Shown piece by piece: positions 8,097 through 16,405 of a stretch of 64,000 bases of DNA. Position numbers and translations under genes: made by a program. The stretch lies in NCBI GenBank assembly GCA_934120045.1, contig CAKOTF010000004.1, forward strand, positions 1-64,000. Reading direction: 5' to 3'. Under the pieces are notes generated by a model. The model had not been told where the DNA came from. It saw only the letters and a list, made by a program, of their open reading frames with translations, and did not search any database. This stretch comes from an uncultured Clostridia bacterium. Its GTDB lineage: Bacteria > Bacillota > Clostridia > TANB77 > CAG-508. Each line of letters starts with the position of its first letter. The stretch's first letter is position 1.

Positions 8097-8104
8097 TGTT
8101 TTAC

Positions 8105-8181
8105 GGCCTGGTAGTTCAGTTGGTTAGAACGCTAGCCTGTCACGCTAGAGGTCGACGGTTCGAGCCCGTTCCAGGTCGCCA
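8105..8181 (+). tRNA. tRNA-Asp (GTC)
   Basis: Complete cloverleaf. The acceptor GGCCTGG pairs with CCAGGTC (one G-U pair), the anticodon loop is CTGTCAC, and CCA is encoded. Confidence 0.96.
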
Positions 8182-8200
8182 TTTTTTTATATAAAGGTAT

Positions 8201-8276
8201 GGCTTTATAGCTCAGTTGGTAGAGCAGGGGACTGAAAATCCCCGTGTCAGTGGTTCGATTCCACTTGAAGCCACCA
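8201..8276 (+). tRNA. tRNA-Phe (GAA)
   Basis: Complete cloverleaf. The acceptor GGCTTTA pairs with TGAAGCC, the anticodon loop is CTGAAAA, and CCA is encoded. Confidence 0.96.
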
Positions 8277-8284
8277 TAATTATA

Positions 8285-8320
8285 AGTAGTAATGATTTAT
8301 ATAATCACTACTATTTTTTT
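8285..8320 (+). terminator. Terminator of the tRNA operon
   Basis: An imperfect stem built on AGTAGT...ACTACT is followed by seven T residues. Confidence 0.75.
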
Positions 8321-8333
8321 AATTGCAAAAGAA

Positions 8334-8362
8334 TTGAAATTAAAAGGATTTTATAGTATAAT
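8334..8362 (+). promoter_or_regulatory. Promoter for the MTA/SAH nucleosidase gene
   Basis: TTGAAA (8334-8339), a 17-bp spacer and TATAAT (8357-8362). The leader of about 150 nt holds only a 27-codon frame (8369 onward) without a clear ribosome-binding site. Confidence 0.8.
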
Positions 8363-8517
8363 AAATAATGTATTTTTCAATTAAGAAGAATAGTTATGAA
8401 AACAAAAGCAAAAAATACATAGAAGGCGAATTAGTACAGATATATTTTTAGCAAATAATTGAAAACGAATTAAATTGTATGATAGAAAGTGGAATAGAAG
8501 AAAGATAGGTGAAAAAT

Positions 8518-9210
8518 ATGTATGGAATAATTGCTGCGATGCAAGAAGAAATGCAAGAAATAAAAAAAATAATGAAAAATATAGAAAATCAAAAAATATA
8601 TGAATTAAACTTTTTTAAAGGAACAATAAATAATAAAAATGTAGTATTAGTCGAAGCTGGGGTTGGGAAAGTAAATGCAGCAAGAGTTACACAAATATTA
8701 ATTGACAATTTTAATATACGAGGAATAATAAATGTTGGATCTGCAGGAAGTTGTAATGATGAATTAGAAATAGGAGATATTGTTATAGGAAAAAAATTAG
8801 TACAACATGATTTTGATATAACAGCGTTTGGACATGAAAAAGGATTCATCAGCAATGTGGGACAATATGTGGAAAGTGATGAACAATTAATAGTAAAAAT
8901 AGAAGAAACAATAAAACGTATAAATGATAAAGATTTTAAGATAAAAGTTGGAACAATTGCTTCAGGTGATATTTTTTGTACAGAACCAAAAATGAAAGAA
9001 AAAATAAGAAACAAATTTAATGCTGATTGCATAGAAATGGAAGGTTCAGCAATAGCTCAAGTATGTAAATTAGACCAAATACCATTTTTAGTAATAAGAA
9101 GTATTTCAGATAAACCAAATGGACAGAATGAAATAACATTTGATAAGTTTTTAGAAAAAGCATCTAAAAGATGTGCATATATAATAAATGAATTTTTTAC
9201 ACACCAATAA
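8518..9210 (+). CDS. mtnN: 5'-methylthioadenosine/S-adenosylhomocysteine nucleosidase
   Basis: Hydrolyses MTA and SAH to adenine and the thio-ribose, feeding methyl-cycle and polyamine salvage in the cytosol. Hallmarks are GIIAAMQEEM at the N-terminus, NVGSAG, the substrate-binding EMEGSAIAQ and the catalytic Asp in RSISDKPN. About 230 residues is the usual family length. The ATG at 8518 is preferred over the GTG at 8509 because AGGTG at 8507-8511 is then well placed. It is monocistronic, with its own promoter and terminator. Confidence 0.93.
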   Translation: MYGIIAAMQEEMQEIKKIMKNIENQKIYELNFFKGTINNKNVVLVEAGVGKVNAARVTQILIDNFNIRGIINVGSAGSCNDELEIGDIVIGKKLVQHDFDITAFGHEKGFISNVGQYVESDEQLIVKIEETIKRINDKDFKIKVGTIASGDIFCTEPKMKEKIRNKFNADCIEMEGSAIAQVCKLDQIPFLVIRSISDKPNGQNEITFDKFLEKASKRCAYIINEFFTHQ

Positions 9211-9226
9211 AAAGGTGTGTTTTATT
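9199..9226 (+). terminator. Terminator of mtnN
   Basis: ACACACC (9199-9205) pairs with GGTGTGT (9214-9220), followed by TTTATT. The stem overlaps the stop codon. Confidence 0.75.
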
Positions 9227-9309
9227 ATACCTTTGTTCTTTACAAAAATTTCAAGAAAAAACTTTAATAAATTGCTTTACAAAAAATAATAACTAGTATA
9301 AAATAAAAA

Positions 9310-9326
9310 AGACAAAATAGGACAAA
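9310..9326 (+). promoter_or_regulatory. CtsR-like tandem heptad operator upstream of the Lon-family gene
   Basis: AGACAAA-ATA-GGACAAA is a direct heptad repeat with a 3-bp ATA spacer. It matches the CtsR operator layout (RGTCAAA-NAN-RGTCAAA) except at position 3 of each heptad. It lies just past a candidate -10 TATAAA at 9297-9302 and overlaps a second, TATAAT at 9328-9333. Control by CtsR is inferred; no ctsR gene is in the window. Confidence 0.4.
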
Positions 9327-9423
9327 ATATAATTAATTTTTCTTGCCAGATTTTTAAAATAAAAAGTTAATATTACTTAAAAAATTTTGCAAAAAGTTAA
9401 TAAGAAAAGATACGGAGGAAAAA

Positions 9424-11811
9424 ATGAATAACAAAAAAGAGTTAAGTTATAAAGACTTAAAAATGGTATGTAATAGAGATATGTTTCATTTTGAGACAAC
9501 TCAAGACTTAGAATCAGTAAATGATGGTATAGGACAAGAGAGAGGAATAAAAGCATTACAATTTGGTTTACAAGTTGATGTAAAAGGATATAATATATAT
9601 ATTGAAGGACCAAGTGGAGTTGGAAAAACAATGTATACAAAAAACTATTTAGATAGTATTGCACCAAAGAAAAAAGTTCCAAATGATTGGTGTTATATAT
9701 ATAATTTCCAAAATCCAAATGAACCAATAGCAGTATCATTACCAGCAGGTCAAGGAAAAGAATTTAAAGAGAGTATGGATGGATTTATCCAAGAAGTAAA
9801 AAAAGATATAAAGAAAACATTTAATGCTGATGATTTTGAAAAAGAAAAAGCTTTAATAAAACAAGAATTTGAAGCACAAAGAGAAGTTGTAATGCAAAAA
9901 TTAACACAAGATGCATTTAAAGAAGGATTTCAAGTAAAATCTGCACAAAACGGAATTTATATGATGCCAATTGTAGAAGGCAAAGTAATAGAAGAAGAAG
10001 AGTTTGAAAAATTAGAAGAATCAGTAAAACAACATTATGAAGAAAAGTCAACTGTTGTACAACAACAAATAATGGAAGCAATTGGACAAATTAAACAAAT
10101 AGAAAGAGAAGCAGATAAGAAAGTTTCTGAATGGCAATCAAATATTGCATTATTAACAGTAAATGCACATATAAATTTTATAAAAGCAAAATATAAAAGA
10201 AATAAAAAAATAAATAAATTTTTAACAGATGTAAAACAAGATGTATTAAAAAATGTTTCATATTTTTTAGAAGAAGATAAACAAGTTCAAAATAATCAAC
10301 CACAACAAGGACCAATGGCAAAAAAACAAGATCCATGTTTAAATTATAGAGTAAATTTATTTATTGATAATAGTGAAACACAAGGCGCACCTGTAATAAT
10401 GGATTCAAATTATTCATTTAATAATTTATTTGGAAAATTAGAATATGAAAATTATTATGGTTCATTTAAAACAGATTTTACAATGTTAAAACCTGGTTTA
10501 TTACAAAAAGCAAATGGAGGATATATTATATTCCAAGCTAAAGATTTATTAGCAAATGGGATATGTTATGAAGAATTAAAAAGAGTTTTAAGAGTTAAAG
10601 AAGTATCAATAGATAATTCAATAGAACAAAGGTCATCTATGACATTAATTTCATTAAAACCAGAACCAATTCCAATTGATTTAAAAGTAATATTAATAGG
10701 AAGTTCTAATATATATCATACATTACTTTCAATGGATAGTGATTTTAGAAGACTATTTAAAATAAAAGTGGAATTTGAAGAAACTGCACCAATTACAGAA
10801 GAAAATGTAAATAAACTTGCACAATTTGTTCATTCATTTTGTGAACAAGAAGAATTGCCACAATTAGATAAATCAGCAATGGCAAGTATTGTAGAATATG
10901 CATCAAGAATTGCAGGAGATAATAATAAAATATCAACAAGATTTACAGAATTAGCACAAGTTGTAGGTGAAGCTGGAACGTGGGCAAAATTAGCTAAAGC
11001 TAAGGTGGTTACATCAGATTTTGTGAAAAAAGCATTAGCAGAGAGAGTTGAAAGAATTAAAAAATATGATGAAAAATATTTAGAAATGATAAAAGAAAAC
11101 ACATTATTAATAAATACAACAGGTTCATTAGTTGGAGAAATTAATGGATTAACAGTTATGACAATAGGTGATTATACATTTGGTAAGCCTGCAAAGATAA
11201 CTGTAAACACATATACTGGAAAACAAGGTGTTGTAAACATAGAAAGAGAAGTTGATTTATCAGGTTCAACACACTCAAAAGGTGTATATATTTTATCAGG
11301 ATATTTAGGAGAACTATTTGCACAAGATATTCCATTATGTTTAACAGCAAGTATATGTTTTGAACAATTATATAATGGTGTTGATGGTGATAGTGCATCA
11401 AGCACAGAGCTTTATGGATTATTATCAAGTTTATCTGAAATACCAATTAAGCAATCAATTGCTGTTACAGGTTCAGTAAATCAAAAAGGACAAATTCAAC
11501 CAATTGGTGGTGTTAATGAAAAAATAGAAGGATATTTCCAAATTTGTAAAATGCGTGGATTAGATGGTTCACATGGTGTTATGATACCAGTTCAAAATGT
11601 TGAAAATTTACAATTAAATGATGATGTTGTTGAAGCAGTAAAAAATAATTTATTCCATATATATGCTGTTTCTACGATAGATGAAGGTATTGAAGTTTTA
11701 ACAGGTGTTCCAGCAGGAAAGAAAGATAAAGATGGAAAATTCCCAGCAGGTACAGTAAATTATTTAGCTTATGAAAAATTAAAAAAATATGCTCAAATTT
11801 GTGAGAAATAG
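9424..11811 (+). CDS. ATP-dependent protease of the Lon superfamily (YcbZ/LonH-like, AAA_32)
   Basis: Cytosolic AAA+ protease with fused ATPase and Lon peptidase domains. Walker A (GPSGVGKT) is at about residues 61-68. A long coiled, charged insert follows at about residues 115-300. The Lon Ser-Lys dyad is seen as S657 in DGDSASSTEL and K700 in GGVNEKIEGYF. It lacks the N-terminal LAN domain of classical LonA and is not the membrane LonB type. CGGAGG precedes the ATG. The CtsR-like box suggests a heat-shock or protein-quality role. Confidence 0.88.
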   Translation: MNNKKELSYKDLKMVCNRDMFHFETTQDLESVNDGIGQERGIKALQFGLQVDVKGYNIYIEGPSGVGKTMYTKNYLDSIAPKKKVPNDWCYIYNFQNPNEPIAVSLPAGQGKEFKESMDGFIQEVKKDIKKTFNADDFEKEKALIKQEFEAQREVVMQKLTQDAFKEGFQVKSAQNGIYMMPIVEGKVIEEEEFEKLEESVKQHYEEKSTVVQQQIMEAIGQIKQIEREADKKVSEWQSNIALLTVNAHINFIKAKYKRNKKINKFLTDVKQDVLKNVSYFLEEDKQVQNNQPQQGPMAKKQDPCLNYRVNLFIDNSETQGAPVIMDSNYSFNNLFGKLEYENYYGSFKTDFTMLKPGLLQKANGGYIIFQAKDLLANGICYEELKRVLRVKEVSIDNSIEQRSSMTLISLKPEPIPIDLKVILIGSSNIYHTLLSMDSDFRRLFKIKVEFEETAPITEENVNKLAQFVHSFCEQEELPQLDKSAMASIVEYASRIAGDNNKISTRFTELAQVVGEAGTWAKLAKAKVVTSDFVKKALAERVERIKKYDEKYLEMIKENTLLINTTGSLVGEINGLTVMTIGDYTFGKPAKITVNTYTGKQGVVNIEREVDLSGSTHSKGVYILSGYLGELFAQDIPLCLTASICFEQLYNGVDGDSASSTELYGLLSSLSEIPIKQSIAVTGSVNQKGQIQPIGGVNEKIEGYFQICKMRGLDGSHGVMIPVQNVENLQLNDDVVEAVKNNLFHIYAVSTIDEGIEVLTGVPAGKKDKDGKFPAGTVNYLAYEKLKKYAQICEK

Positions 11812-11837
11812 TTAAATGAAGAAATATTAGTTTTGAT

Positions 11838-11872
11838 AATAAGGGGTCTATAATTATAGATTCCTTATTCTA
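11838..11872 (+). terminator. Terminator of the Lon-family gene
   Basis: The stem AATAAGG.GTCTATA / TATAGA.TCCTTATT is followed by a weak T stretch. Confidence 0.55.
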
Positions 11873-11893
11873 TTGACATAGAGCCATAAAGAA

Positions 11894-11916
11894 AATGTGG
11901 GATATTCTCCCACATT
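11894..11916 (-). terminator. Terminator of the minus-strand membrane protein gene
   Basis: AATGTGGGA pairs with TCCCACATT over 9 bp. T residues follow on the minus strand, and also on the plus strand, so it may work both ways. Confidence 0.7.
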
Positions 11917-11921
11917 CGTTT

Positions 11922-12311
11922 TTAAACTCCTTGATTTTCCCACCTTAACTTTCGTAGTTCGTAACATATATTGATTAGCTTGTCTTTTTGAACTTGAAAA
12001 TAATTATCAGTCATAGCAATCCAACCAAGTTTATCATAGTATTCTAATGCTTCTTTAGCTAGTTTTTCGAGTTTGATGCTAGCTTCATTAACATTACCAA
12101 ATTTTAATTTACATTTACCATATGATATTTTTATTTCTCCTTTTTGCTGAAGATCATCAAATTTTAATAATATTTTTAAGAGAGAAAATAAATGGATTAC
12201 ATTATCTGCGCTTTCCATAAACCGCCACATTGGAAGTATTATTGTAATGATTATAATAGCAATTAAAAGGATGATAAAAGTAATAAAGAAGACCAAGAAG
12301 TGTTGCAACAT
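11922..12311 (-). CDS. Small membrane-anchored protein of unknown function (129 aa)
   Basis: A strongly hydrophobic N-terminal segment (about residues 3-29) is followed by a charged, helical cytosolic-type domain with repeated Lys/Leu/Glu. GAGGAGG lies 7 bp before the ATG on the minus strand. It is monocistronic and convergent with the Lon-family gene. Base composition is slightly less AT-rich than its neighbours. No family recognised. Confidence 0.75.
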   Translation of the reverse strand: MLQHFLVFFITFIILLIAIIIITIILPMWRFMESADNVIHLFSLLKILLKFDDLQQKGEIKISYGKCKLKFGNVNEASIKLEKLAKEALEYYDKLGWIAMTDNYFQVQKDKLINICYELRKLRWENQGV

Positions 12312-12451
12312 AAAATAACCTCCTCAAATATTGAGCTCAATTTAATATTAAATACGTGATAATAATATTATACATGACTTTTAATAAATTTGCAATGAAG
12401 ATGTTGAAAAATTAATTCAAATGAACTAAAATATAAATAGTGGAGGAAAAT

Positions 12452-13318
12452 ATGCAAGAACAAGAATATAAAATAGAAAATATAAAATCATTTGAATTAG
12501 CAGATATATTTGATTGTGGACAATGTTTTAGATGGAATAAACAAGGTGATGGAAGTTATACAGGAATATTTAAAGAAAATGTAATGAATGTCCAAAAAAG
12601 TGGGGACACTGTAATATTTAAAGGAATATGCAATGGTGATATAAAAGAAATTGTACAAGATTATTTTGATTTAAATCGTAATTATGAAGAAATAAAAGAA
12701 ACTTTATCCAAAATAGATGATAATGTAAAAACAAGTATACAATATGGACAAGGAATTAGAATTTTAAATCAAGATTTATGGGAAATGATAATATCTTACA
12801 TTATTTCAGCAAATAATAATATTCCAAGAATAAAAGGGATAATTGAAAGACTATCTAAAACATATGGAAAAGAAATAGAATGGAACGGAGAAAAATATTA
12901 CGCTTTTCCTACAGTAGAAGAATTAAAAGATGTAACAGTAGAAGATTATAGGAAACTTGGAACAGGTTTTAGAGATATAAGATTATATGAGACTGTACAT
13001 ATGATATTAGATAAAAAAGTAGATTTAGAACAAATGCAAAATAATCCAAATACAATGGAAGTTAGAGAACAATTATTAACATTATCAGGAGTTGGACCTA
13101 AAGTGGCAGATTGTATTTTATTATTTTCAACATTAAAAAGATTTGAAGTTTTCCCAATTGATGTGTGGGTTAGAAGAGTTATGAACGAACTTTATATAAA
13201 AAATGAAGATGAAACAAAAGTTAATAAAAAAGAATTGGAAAAACTTGCACATGAAAAATTTGGAAATTTAGCTGGTATTGCTCAACAATATTTATTTTAT
13301 TGGAAGAGGGAAGCATAA
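12452..13318 (+). CDS. ogg: 8-oxoguanine DNA glycosylase/AP lyase (Ogg1-like, HhH-GPD)
   Basis: Base-excision repair enzyme that removes 8-oxoguanine. The N-terminal OGG domain starts with FDCGQCFRWN. The helix-hairpin-helix GPD core holds LSGVGPKVADCIL (catalytic Lys) and PIDVWVRRVM (catalytic Asp). About 288 residues fits the family. The ATG at 12452 is chosen over the GTG at 12440 because GGAGG is 5-6 bp upstream. It is convergent with leuS and shares a bidirectional terminator with it. Confidence 0.92.
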   Translation: MQEQEYKIENIKSFELADIFDCGQCFRWNKQGDGSYTGIFKENVMNVQKSGDTVIFKGICNGDIKEIVQDYFDLNRNYEEIKETLSKIDDNVKTSIQYGQGIRILNQDLWEMIISYIISANNNIPRIKGIIERLSKTYGKEIEWNGEKYYAFPTVEELKDVTVEDYRKLGTGFRDIRLYETVHMILDKKVDLEQMQNNPNTMEVREQLLTLSGVGPKVADCILLFSTLKRFEVFPIDVWVRRVMNELYIKNEDETKVNKKELEKLAHEKFGNLAGIAQQYLFYWKREA

Positions 13319-13347
13319 AAACGATTGGCATTGCGCCAATCGTTTTT
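13317..13347. terminator. Bidirectional terminator between ogg and leuS
   Basis: Perfect 13-bp arms AAAAACGATTGGC / GCCAATCGTTTTT have a 5-nt loop. The A and T tracts serve both convergent genes. Confidence 0.9.
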
Positions 13348-15744
13348 CTATTTTACAACAACATTGAAAATTTTATTTTTTACATAAATTTCTTTAACGA
13401 TAGACTTTCCATCAAGTTTTCCTTCTAAAGCAGAATGAACTTTTTCTTTAACAGAAGATTCATCTTCATCTAAATTGATAGTAATAGTTGTTTTTAATTT
13501 ACCATTAACTTGAACTGGAATTTCTATTTCGTCATCAATTGTTTTACTTTCATCATATTTAGGCCAATCACAAGATGAAATAGGCTTATCAAATCCAGAA
13601 ATTTCATTTAATTCCTCAGTTATATGAGGAGCAAAAGGATTTAATAATATTAAAAATGTTTTGAATTCAGCTTTATTAATTTTCTTTAATTTTGTAAATT
13701 CATTCATCATTGTCATGAATGTAGAAACACATGTATTAAATTTCATTTCTTCAATATCTTGTGAAACTTTTTTGATAGCTTTATTCATCATTTTTTCAGT
13801 TTCTTTTGAATATGTATCACCATCGACTAAAATGTCTTGTAAGTTCCAAACTCTGTCAAGAAATTTGAAGCAACCTCTAATACTATCCATAGACCAACTT
13901 GCTGTTTGATCAAATGGTCCCATAAACATTTCATAAACTCTAAAAGCATCAGCACCAAATTCATTTACAATATCATCTGGATTTATAACATTTCCTTTTG
14001 ATTTAGACATTTTCTCTCCATTTGAACCTAAAATCATACCATGTGATGTACGTTTTGCATAAGGTTCTTTTGTTGGAACAACTCCAATATCATATAAGAA
14101 TTTATGCCAGAATCTTGAATATAATAAGTGAAGTGTAGTATGTTCCATACCACCATTATACCAGTCAACAGGTGACCAATATTCAAGAGCTTCTTTTGAT
14201 GCAAGAGCATCATGATTATGTGGATCCATGTATCTTAAGAAATACCATGATGAGCCAGCCCATTGAGGCATTGTATCTGTTTCTCTTTTTGCAGGTTTAC
14301 CACAGTGTGGACATGTTGTGTTAATCCATTCTGTATGTCTTGCAAGAGGTGATTCTCCATCTTCTCCAGGTAAGAAGTCTTTTACATCTGGTAGTGTTAA
14401 AGGTAAATCTTTTTCATCAACTGGAACCCAACCACAATCATCACAATATACCATTGGAATTGGTTCACCCCAATATCTTTGACGTGAGAATACCCAATCA
14501 CGAAGTTTATAATTTACTTTTCTTTCACCAATTTTATTATCTTCAAGATATTTTATAACTTTATTTTTTGCTTCTTCTAATCCCAAACCATTTAAAAATC
14601 CTGAGTTTATATGTACACCATCACCAGTAAAAGCTTCTTTTGAAACATCTCCACCTTCAAGAACAGGTATAATATTAAGACCAAATTTTGTAGCAAATTC
14701 ATAATCTCTTGTATCATGTGCAGGAACAGCCATAATAGCACCAGTTCCATAAGATGATAATACATAATCTGCAACCCAAATAGGAATTTCTTTGTTTGTT
14801 AATGGATTTATTGCTTTAATTCCTTTGATTTCAACACCAGTTTTATCTTTATTCATTTCACCACGTTCAAAATCAGATTTTAAAGCAGCTTGTTTTTGAT
14901 ATTCTTTTATTTCATCTAAATTTGTTATTTTAGAAGCAAATTCTTCAATTAATTTATGTTCTGGAGCAACTACCATATATGTAGCACCAAATAGTGTATC
15001 AGGTCTTGTTGTGTAAACAGTTAGTGCTTCGTCAGTACCTGCAATTTTGAATTTCACTTCAGCACCTTCTGAACGACCAATCCAGTTACGTTGTTGTGTT
15101 TTTATTTTTTCCAAATAATCAACATCATCTAAATCGTCAATTAATCTTTGAGCATATTTTGTGATTCTTAACATCCATTGTGATTTTTCTTTTTGGACAA
15201 CTGGACTTCCACATCTTTCACAAACACCATTTACAACTTCTTCATTTGCTAATCCAACTTTACATCCTGTACAGAAGTTTATTGGCATTGTTGCTTTATA
15301 AGCTAATCCATGTTTATATAATTGAATAAATATCCATTGTGTCCATTTATAATATTCTGGGTCTGTTGTGTCAATAACTCTTGACCAATCAAATGAAAAA
15401 CCAACAGATTTTAATTGTTCTGTAAAATGTGCAATATTTTTGGCAGTTGTTATTTTTGGATGTACATTTGTTTTTATTGCATAATTTTCTGCTGGAAGAC
15501 CGAATGCATCAAATCCAATAGGGAATAATACATTATATCCTTGTAATCTTCTTTTTCTTGCGATTATATCAAGTGCTGTATAACTACGAGGATGTCCGAC
15601 ATGTAGACCTTGTCCTGATGGATAAGGGAATTCTATTAATCCATACCATTTTTTCTTTGTGTAATCATTGCTAGCATTAAATGTTCCTTCTTTTTCCCAT
15701 TTATTTTGCCATTTTTTTTCTATTTCTTTAAAATTATATGCCAT
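13348..15744 (-). CDS. leuS: Leucyl-tRNA synthetase
   Basis: Class Ia aminoacyl-tRNA synthetase charging tRNA-Leu. It shows the HIGH-type motif FPYPSGQGLHVGHPRSY near the N-terminus, a zinc-binding CTGCK...CERCG region, a CP1 editing domain with VYTTRPDTLFGATYMV, and the KMSKS loop (GEKMSKSKGNV). At 798 residues it is full length. GAAAGG precedes the ATG. Only about 65 nt of leader separates the start from the promoter, and I see no T-box, so tRNA-dependent antitermination is unlikely. Confidence 0.97.
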   Translation of the reverse strand: MAYNFKEIEKKWQNKWEKEGTFNASNDYTKKKWYGLIEFPYPSGQGLHVGHPRSYTALDIIARKRRLQGYNVLFPIGFDAFGLPAENYAIKTNVHPKITTAKNIAHFTEQLKSVGFSFDWSRVIDTTDPEYYKWTQWIFIQLYKHGLAYKATMPINFCTGCKVGLANEEVVNGVCERCGSPVVQKEKSQWMLRITKYAQRLIDDLDDVDYLEKIKTQQRNWIGRSEGAEVKFKIAGTDEALTVYTTRPDTLFGATYMVVAPEHKLIEEFASKITNLDEIKEYQKQAALKSDFERGEMNKDKTGVEIKGIKAINPLTNKEIPIWVADYVLSSYGTGAIMAVPAHDTRDYEFATKFGLNIIPVLEGGDVSKEAFTGDGVHINSGFLNGLGLEEAKNKVIKYLEDNKIGERKVNYKLRDWVFSRQRYWGEPIPMVYCDDCGWVPVDEKDLPLTLPDVKDFLPGEDGESPLARHTEWINTTCPHCGKPAKRETDTMPQWAGSSWYFLRYMDPHNHDALASKEALEYWSPVDWYNGGMEHTTLHLLYSRFWHKFLYDIGVVPTKEPYAKRTSHGMILGSNGEKMSKSKGNVINPDDIVNEFGADAFRVYEMFMGPFDQTASWSMDSIRGCFKFLDRVWNLQDILVDGDTYSKETEKMMNKAIKKVSQDIEEMKFNTCVSTFMTMMNEFTKLKKINKAEFKTFLILLNPFAPHITEELNEISGFDKPISSCDWPKYDESKTIDDEIEIPVQVNGKLKTTITINLDEDESSVKEKVHSALEGKLDGKSIVKEIYVKNKIFNVVVK

Positions 15745-15816
15745 TTAAAATTCATTCCTTTCTCATTTTTCGTTGTAAGAAAAAAATATTCTTATGAGCG
15801 AAATTATTTCATATCG

Positions 15817-15845
15817 ATTATACTAGCAAAATGGCAAAAAGTCAA
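15817..15845 (-). promoter_or_regulatory. leuS promoter
   Basis: On the minus strand, TTGACT (15845-15840), a 17-bp spacer and TATAAT (15822-15817). Confidence 0.85.
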
Positions 15846-15889
15846 TGAAAATGTGATGAAACATGCTTATAAATAATTTTGAATAAAAA

Positions 15890-15918
15890 TTGAAAAAATT
15901 CTTTATATGTGGTATAAA
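15890..15918 (+). promoter_or_regulatory. Promoter of the HopA1-like operon
   Basis: TTGAAA (15890-15895), a 17-bp spacer and TATAAA (15913-15918), divergent from leuS. Confidence 0.75.
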
Positions 15919-15962
15919 ATATTTAAAGATAAAATTACAAAAGCAATTATGGAGGAATACAA

Positions 15963-16403
15963 ATGGTAATGGAAAATATGTTGGCTTATGCTGAAATTGA
16001 TGAGATATTAAATCTATTAGAAGATGATTATAGAGAAAAAGTGCCAAAAAAAGTTAGAGATTTTTTTAAAGAAGAGAAAATGAAAGATTATCATCCTGAA
16101 ATTGATATTGAGAAACCATTAATTGGACAAAATTTAAAAAGAGAAACAATGGTATTGTTAGCAATTTTAAATTTGAATTATTGGTGTGAAAATGAAAAGG
16201 AAAAACAGCGTTTTCTGAATGAATTAGATAAAAATGAGGAAGAAAAAAAGGAATTAGAAGAAAAATATAATCCTGATAATTTGTTTAAGAAAAAACAAGA
16301 TGAGAGTACTGAAAATAATCTACAAATTATTGAATATAAGAAACCTAATTTTATACAAATATTATTAACTAAAATAAAAAAAATTTTTAAGAGGGAGAAT
16401 TAG
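15963..16403 (+). CDS. Conserved-looking hypothetical protein (146 aa), first gene of the HopA1-like operon
   Basis: Acidic, helical, soluble protein (LAYAEIDEILNLLEDDYREK near the start) with a Lys-rich C-terminal tail ending KIKKIFKREN. It has no signal peptide or membrane segment. GGAGG is 7 bp before the ATG. It ends 2 bp before the large HopA1-like gene, so the two are translationally coupled and may work as a pair. Family not recognised. Confidence 0.75.
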   Translation: MVMENMLAYAEIDEILNLLEDDYREKVPKKVRDFFKEEKMKDYHPEIDIEKPLIGQNLKRETMVLLAILNLNYWCENEKEKQRFLNELDKNEEEKKELEEKYNPDNLFKKKQDESTENNLQIIEYKKPNFIQILLTKIKKIFKREN

Positions 16404-16405
16404 AT

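Noticed and set aside
7973..8194. 73-codon plus-strand frame
   Set aside because: It runs through the tRNA-Val and tRNA-Asp genes and their promoter; it is not a protein gene.
8369..8452. 27-codon frame in the mtnN leader
   Set aside because: No ribosome site and no recognisable product.
15745..15816. Possible T-box in the leuS leader
   Set aside because: The leader is only about 65 nt and has no T-box sequence or antiterminator pair.
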